Source: Liolophura sinensis
Lineage: Eukaryota; Mollusca; Polyplacophora; Chitonida; Chitonidae
Length of the DNA: 64,000 nucleotides
Direction: 5' to 3'
NCBI RefSeq assembly: GCF_032854445.1
Contig: NC_088306.1
Coordinates: 26,075,764-26,139,763 of the forward strand
The notes under the pieces are model-generated. The model had not been told where the DNA came from. It saw only the letters and a program-made list of their open reading frames with translations, and ran no database searches. Below are positions 58,944-64,000 of this stretch, in pieces. Made by a program: the position numbers and the translations under genes. Positions within the stretch are counted from its first letter, which is position 1. Every line of letters begins with the position of its first letter.

Positions 58944-59319
58944 TGTGACAGAGATTATATAACATACTATCTGACTTCCTCAGATGACATGTTAGCTTCC
59001 ACCAATTCAGATTTACTTTCCCGCATAACTAATCATAGACCGACTCACCACCCATAATCTTACACACCCAGTGTATGCTCATGTCATAAGCTTTACAGAG
59101 TACAAACAACTGGACTACCATCACCTAAAAGCTCTAATGATGTTGGACTTAAACTTTATGTAACACCGTCACGAAAGATCAACCATGATACATACTATAT
59201 TCCACTATGCAAATAATGTGACTCCACCGGCACGAAAGAACATTCACTGACGATAATTGCGATATAACTTTTTTTTTTTTATTTGCTTGAAATGACATTG
59301 CGTGATTCTTGGTCAAGAA

Positions 59320-59395
59320 TCGATAGCTGTGAGTGAGTGCTTGCTTGGGGTTTAACGGCATACTTAACAATTTTTCAGTCATATGACGATGATGG
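59320..59395 (-). repeat. SINE family V 3'-end fragment
   Basis: GTGAGTGAGTGCTTGCTTGG, GTTTAACGGCATACTTAACA and TTTTTCAGTCATATGACGAT match the end domain of the SINE at 49925-50040. Only the end survives. Confidence 0.7.
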
Positions 59396-59544
59396 ATAGT
59401 TGTGACATTACTACAAACACATTTAAGTAAGAGGAACAACTCACAACAGCGGAATTCTTGAGAAAAAAAATCAAGCGTCCCAGGCATTTTTTCTGACCTA
59501 TTTGGTAATTCTATAAATCAACTTCTAATAAACATAATACTTAC

Positions 59545-59738
59545 ATCATTTTGTACTTCAGTCTTTCTTCAGCTGAAACAGACGGCCTCATCTCCTTTGC
59601 AGCTTTCTGGAGATGTGATTGGCTGACTTGTATCAAGGCATTTGATTGGCCATTCTGTGTGGGACTAGCATCACTTACACTCCCAGTTGTACTTCTGTAG
59701 AGGTTTAACGTCTTCAGACGCTGACTGAGTTGGCCCAC
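59545..59738 (-). CDS. PEX1: PEX1 exon, C-terminal tail
   Basis: This 194-bp exon has 64 codons plus two bases. It begins VGQLSQRLKTLNLYRSTTG and ends SAEERLKYKM. The segment IQVSQSHLQKAAKEMRPSVS matches the conserved helix after the D2 lid in PEX1 and other type II AAA+ proteins (SQSHL ... RPSIS in relatives). It joins the previous exon in phase 0 (FLQQ-VGQL) across a 1.9-kb intron. The acceptor is GATTAG with a weak pyrimidine tract, and the donor GTAAGT after 59545 is consensus. It leaves phase 2, so at least one more exon must follow at lower coordinates. I searched by eye to about 57 kb for the expected short hydrophilic tail and stop and could not place it, so the annotated gene is open at both ends. 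Confidence 0.9.
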
Positions 59739-61657
59739 CTAATCAGCAAACATGATTTATTTATTTATTATTTATTTATTACTTACTTAAAAAGTTTTCA
59801 TTGATGGAATGGCGGTCTTAAGTTTAGGGGTGTAGAAAGCCTAATAGCCCATAAATAAATAAATAGCCTGCTGTCTGGTACATGTTCTTGACAAAGCCAC
59901 CACAACCAAAGTCACAAAAACTGTAAAAGCTGGATTTGAACCCACAATCTCCCTATTAATCTGGCTGGTGTTTACAATGTATTTAAGAATTATTCACTTA
60001 TCTGGTGGCAGTTAGTTTTATGCATGGCAGAGAGTTTTAGGGCTTGGAATAAACTGTCACCCTTGAGAAGGTACTGGACAGACCTCCCAACCTGAAGCTG
60101 CAGTCAAACCAATCTACCAGATTCAAGTCTACAACCTCATTAGTCTGGAACAGCAATCAACTGAGCCGAGACAAATGCTTTTCATTGACAAATTGAACAC
60201 AGTACAACTTGTATAAACTTAAACAGAAATTTGTTACTGCAAGGCTGTTATACTTTTGTCGGCATTAAGTCCATCTTTCAGCAACTTTACAGAAAAAGTC
60301 AATCATGGATTTTGATGAAATTCTAAGCATATCCAGGATGGTCTTGGGCTTTTAAAATTGTAGCAATCTGTTAAATTTTGATTGTGATGTGGATCTGGGT
60401 CAGATACAAGAGTTCATGCGAGAGAGGATGGAAATCACGAGGGCTGTCTTTTTCTCCGTAGTGAATTCCAGTTAATTTATTCATGCATTTTTTGTCTTCA
60501 TTTGTTGACTGATTTACTGATTTTTTAAAAGTTTTCTTAAGTATTAAGTATTGTAATTACTTACTTACCTTTTTTTATTGTTTTTTTTTCATACTAAAAA
60601 CAAGATTATTTACTTTGGCTATGACCACTGAGGATCAGTTTCCTAATTGAAGAGCGTTATGCATCCCCAGGTCAAATGAACTCCTCAAACCAAATCTTCC
60701 TGTAATTTTTAACCACTATAAGCTTGAGGTAAGCAACTGTAAGTACCCACTTTTACCTAAAGTGTATATATGAACATTACCAGTAAAAACACTTTCTTAC
60801 AAAATATAAAGCTGATTTAATGCTTAACTGGAATTATACACTGAAGGTACATCTAGATATGTACACTAATAATCTCCTTCCTTGAAACATTTAAACTAAA
60901 CCAGCAAAAACAAGGATCTCCAGACTTGTGTATTTTAAGCTTTAATTATCTTTTAATTTTATCTAAGGTATCCAAACAATTTCAGCAAGGCTCTCAAAAC
61001 CTGAAAAACCACTGGAACAAAACTTTCCAATGATGTCTATGAGGAACAGTATGCACCAAATATATTGGAATAATTCTAATTCATATGTAAAGCCAACCAA
61101 ACCCAATTTTCTTAAAATAATATATTGGAAAATTGTTGCAAGTGGTTGAACCCTTCCTATTATGCAAAATAATCTCATAATCTCAGAATGAGTTCCAATA
61201 CCAGAGGTGAAGTGGGCATTCACAAGAAACAAGGAATCAAGTGTGATCTGCCCATTGTATATGTTCTTGTGCTGAGCTAAATCCGGTTTCTTGTTTTCAT
61301 GTGCAGGGTAGTATTTCATGTATATGCATTCGAGGGGAGAGCATTCAATCCTCACACAGATATTAGTCAACCATTATTGGGTTACCTCCCCTTAATGTCA
61401 ACCCGCATTCTCCTTTGAAAATTTGCAGCAACTGACGATGCACCTTACAGATGTCACAAGAAGTAATATAGAAGACTACAGAATGGAGGGTAAAACCACA
61501 GCAGTGGCATCATCCTGATTTATTCCTCCACCTTATTGGACCACTTTAGCATACACTGTTAAGTTGGATTAATTTCAGATAAACTTAGTGCTGGATTTAA
61601 AAACATCAGTTTATAAGCCATAATTGTAACTTTTATCATATTTTCCCATATTTTTAC
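59739..61657 (-). other. PEX1: PEX1 intron, 1.9 kb
   Basis: This is the intron between the lid exon and the C-terminal exon. It is AT-rich with TTTA/AAAT runs at 59755-59800 and 59850-59870, and holds one degraded minus-orientation SINE at about 59967-60160. An open frame at 60963-61370 on the minus strand shows no recognisable domain and I do not call it a gene. Confidence 0.7.
59967..60160 (-). repeat. Degraded SINE family A copy
   Basis: The order GGCTGGTGTTTACAATGTAT, AAGAATTATTCACTTATCTG, GTGGCAGTTAGTTTTATG, CAGACCTCCC and TGAAGCTGCAG follows the reversed family A consensus with heavy substitution. It lies in the PEX1 intron. Confidence 0.55.
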
Positions 61658-62056
61658 CTGTTGCAAAAATTGCTTTTCTGCCTCTGGGTCAAGTTGAACG
61701 GGTCCCTCTTCAAGTCTTGGGATGTACGTGACAAAACTTTCAGGTCTTGCTAGTTTACTGTCATTATCTTCAGGCGGAGTTGTGTTCCTTGAATCAGAGG
61801 AGCTCTTCTCTGCTGTAGTGACAGACTGACACACTACTTGTGTCCTCTCTTCAAGATCTTCACTTGTAGAGTTAGAGATACTTTTCCTGAACACAGGGGT
61901 CATTTCATGAATGGCCTCAAGCTGAGCATTGTACAGCAAAGCTTTGAAATCTGCCCCTGTAAAATTTTCACAGTTCTCGGCTATGGTTTTCAAGTCTACA
62001 TCATCACCTAGTTTCAGTTTTCTTGAAAGACTTGTGAGAATTTCCAAACGTTCTTC
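61658..62056 (-). CDS. PEX1: PEX1 exon, D2 helical lid and linker
   Basis: The exon is 399 bp, exactly 133 codons, starting [16 protein letters not shown] and ending EAEKQFLQQ. It joins the previous exon in phase 0 as MPSV-EERLEIL. Residues 27-50 ([20 protein letters not shown] and on) are the AAA+ lid with the GAD signature of sensor 2, typical of PEX1. After that comes a Ser/Thr/Glu-rich low-complexity linker of about 55 residues ([13 protein letters not shown] to PPEDNDSK), then a more conserved-looking segment, [17 protein letters not shown]. The acceptor is TTTTCCAG before 62056 and the donor GTAAAA follows 61658. An open frame runs past the donor into the intron, but [16 protein letters not shown] does not look conserved. 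The linker is expected to be disordered and to vary between species. Confidence 0.93.
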
Positions 62057-62648
62057 CTGGAAAATTAAAATCAAGGAGACGAACGCATGTAAATCAATAT
62101 TTTGAAAAGTCCTCCACCCATAATGCTTTTCTCCAAACAGTCATAAACAACTTGATTTTCATTCCAACTTCTACATGCCCGATGGCTGTAACAACATAAA
62201 CAGTTTGAACAGCGTTTCTGTACAACGCCGTGTTTTCAGCACACTGCATATGGAAAACTGAACACCGGTATTTCAAAAAAATAAATAAATAAATAAAAGG
62301 CAGAGGACTTTTTTGTCATCATCTACGCGCCATTAACATGATGTAATGTTTTCCAGTATCTGAATGTAGGCCTACATATGAAGAGCTCGGGCATAAAATA
62401 GACAAATCCATTTTAAATTTTTTCATTTTGAATCAAATTAAAATTTTGTACTTATCTCCTGTCTTTAGGAATGCAGTCATATGAAGGGAGGTTTAAAAAA
62501 GTTATTAGCACCTATCCCAAAGTTGGGAGAGCAAATCCAAATCTATCGAAAAAGTTATAAATTCCATGAATTTAATTTTCTTATCTTGGCATGAATGGTC
62601 TTTATCTGCTTTTGCACCTAACCTCTTCATATCCACTTTGTGTCTTAC

Positions 62649-62752
62649 CACAGAGGGCATCTCACAGTGGAGACACTTGTCAAGCCTCCCTGGGCGCAGG
62701 AGGGCAGGGTCAATCAGGTCGGGGCGACTCGTGGCACCCAGCACATACACAC
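62649..62752 (-). CDS. PEX1: PEX1 exon, D2 AAA+ second region of homology
   Basis: This internal exon encodes 34 complete codons, read as [18 protein letters not shown], then [16 protein letters not shown]. The [19 protein letters not shown] stretch is the second region of homology of a type II AAA+ ATPase, with the arginine-finger segment in RPGRLD, and it matches the D2 domain of PEX1 closely. PEX1 and PEX6 form a hetero-hexamer, anchored on the peroxisome membrane by PEX26 or a counterpart, that extracts ubiquitinated PEX5 for another import round. On the minus strand the acceptor is CCCACAG before 62752 and the donor GTAAGA follows 62649. The exon opens with the last two bases of a Gly codon (phase 1 intron) and ends on a whole codon (phase 0). 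Walker A, Walker B and the D1 domain must lie upstream, beyond the window. Identity is firm; boundaries are inferred from splice consensus. Confidence 0.93.
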
Positions 62753-62814
62753 CTGTGGGTGGACAGGGAGAGATGCAGTTGTGGGAGGGAGCAACAAAAT
62801 CTCAGATATTCTTT

Positions 62815-63055
62815 TTCATGTTTTTCAAGAATATTCAACGAATCTCATTCATTTTTTACACCCTTATTTTTCCCTTATTCTATGGCTGCCAGCGTTATGG
62901 TCACAGAAACCTGGGCATAGCCCGAGGAAAACTCACTACCATACAAATCATACTGGCAGACCTTTCCACGTACATGTACAACCTCAGACGAAGCCAGCAT
63001 GTGCTGGGCTTGAACTCACAGCGACTAGATTAGTCACACTAACCACTCAGCCATG
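62815..63055 (-). repeat. Degraded SINE family A copy in PEX1 intron
   Basis: The copy is old but keeps the family order in reverse: tail remnant (CAAGAATATTCAACGAAT), GGCTGCCAGCGTTATGGT, AAACCTGGGCATAGCCCGAG, GACCTTTCCACGTAC, GAAGCCAGCATGTGCTGG, then CTTGAACTCACAGCGAC (the tRNA B-box side) and CTAACCACTCAGCCATG (the A-box side). It lies in the intron upstream of the 62649-62752 exon. Confidence 0.75.
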
Positions 63056-63114
63056 CAGAATTGGCCATGAAGAATTCCTACTGAAAAAGCAAAGCATACA
63101 CACATGCAGTTTTG

Positions 63115-63915
63115 TATCTATCTTATATCTGACTTCCGTGCCATCCTCGTGAGCATACCAGTATTACTTTGACTCTGACAGAAAGATTCTGGGGAAATAT
63201 TTGATTTACGTGCCATCCTCGCGAGCATACCAGTATTACTTTGACTCTGACAGAAAGATTCTGGGGAAATATTTGATTTCTGTGCCATCCTCGCAAGCAT
63301 ACCAGTATTACTTTGACTCTGACAAAGAGATTCTGGGGAAATATTTGATTTCCGTGCCATCCTCGTGAGCATACCAGTATTACTTTGACTCTGACAAAAA
63401 GATTCTGGGGAAATATTTGATTTCCGTGCCATCCTTGACAGCGTACCAGTATTACTTTGACTCTGACAAAAAGATTCTAGGGAAATATTTGATTTCCGTG
63501 CCATCCTCGTGAGCATACCAGTATTACTTTGACTCTGACAGAAAGATTCTGGGGAAATATTTGATTTCCGTGCCATCCTCGTGAGCATACCAGTATTACT
63601 TTGACTCTGACAGAAAGATTCTGGGGAAATATTTGATTTCCGTGCCATCCTTGTGAGCATACCAGTATTACTTTGACTCTGACAGAAAGATTCTGGGGAA
63701 ATATTTGATTTCTGTGCCATCCTTGTGAGCATACCAGTATTACTTTGACTCTGACAGAAAGATTATGGGGAAATATTTGATTTCCGTGCCATCCTTGTGA
63801 GCATACGAGTATTACTTTGACTCTGACAGAAAGATTCTGGGGAAATATTTGATTTCCGTGCCATCCTGGTGAGCATATTACTTTGACTCTGACGGAAAGA
63901 TTCTGGGGAATTTAT
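63115..63915 (-). repeat. 72-bp minisatellite, 11 units, in PEX1 upstream intron
   Basis: The motif GTGCCATCC recurs exactly every 72 bp, at 63138, 63210, 63282, 63354, 63426, 63498, 63570, 63642, 63714, 63786 and 63858. Units differ by only a few substitutions; the last has a small deletion. Because 72 is a multiple of three, the minus strand stays open for most of the array and would read a 24-residue repeat containing RMARKSNISPESFCQSQS. One unit near 63763 has TCTGGGG changed to TATGGGG, which turns the Glu codon into TAA. No splice junction links the array to PEX1 coding sequence and no PEX1 domain resembles it, so I take it as an intronic minisatellite. Confidence 0.9.
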
Positions 63916-64000
63916 CACAAGATCTAAAAACTTAAACTCCATTTTTAAACCAAACGCCATCTTGTTTAAACGGCATAAAATTACAACGAATGGATTTACA

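Noticed and set aside
60963-61370. 135-codon minus-strand frame inside the PEX1 intron
   Set aside because: It is in the gene's sense direction but the neighbouring exons join in phase without it, and the peptide is not PEX1-like.

Overview
This window is eukaryotic and almost certainly from a lophotrochozoan, most likely a mollusc. It is AT-rich, nearly gene-free, and filled with tRNA-derived SINEs. One SINE family ends in a 3' domain (GTCGTATAAGTGAAATATTC, then GGCGTAAAACACCAATCAAA and an AAAT-rich tail) that I associate with bivalve and gastropod genomes; that is recognition from memory, not a database result. There are no prokaryotic signals such as operons, Shine-Dalgarno sites or dense ORFs. 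Most open frames are chance, and several lie inside tandem repeats.

The only host gene I can support is at the right edge on the minus strand. Three exons (62649-62752, 61658-62056, 59545-59738) encode the second AAA+ domain and the start of the C-terminal tail of PEX1, the peroxisomal AAA ATPase that works with PEX6 to recycle PEX5. All three have consensus splice sites and compatible reading phases. The 5' part of the gene lies beyond the window, and I could not find the terminal exon. The intron upstream of 62752 holds an old SINE and an eleven-unit 72-bp minisatellite (63115-63915) that mimics a coding sequence.

The second coding object is a dead LTR retrotransposon of the Ty3/gypsy type (about 49886-54888, plus strand). 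It has a zinc knuckle, a retropepsin-like motif, reverse transcriptase, RNase H, integrase zinc-finger and core fragments in the expected order, broken by frameshifts and stops. Its 5' LTR is interrupted by a minus-strand SINE, and the element sits inside a degenerate GTTCTGAC-type repeat field (about 49560-49885 and 54890-56720).

From 1 to about 49 kb I see no host gene. This part holds at least twelve copies or fragments of SINE family A, other tRNA-derived SINEs (families B, C and V), a dispersed repeat (family R), two palindromic MITE families with apparent TA target sites (MITE-1 at 17539 and 41128; MITE-2 at 30854 and 48987), and several tandem arrays: 88/89-bp units at 19777-20487, 26-bp and 113-bp units at 22705-23320, 128-bp at 49651-49870, and 22-bp at 55371-56183. 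Between these lie blocks of balanced composition without repeat signatures (about 11160-12120, 27640-28370, 32440-33290, 34420-34830, 37290-37740, 39540-39860, 43600-44230, 47450-47610). Some contain TALE/homeodomain-like sites. I suggest, as inference only, that these are distal enhancers in the gene desert of a developmental regulator outside the window.

The most unusual structures are the alternating 88/89-bp dimeric array, the all-frames-open 26-bp array flanked by SINE tails, the 51-bp-arm hairpin at 58787-58943, the SINE-in-LTR-in-repeat nesting, and the PEX1 intronic minisatellite whose open frame is closed by a single nonsense change. I found no clearly new biological system.
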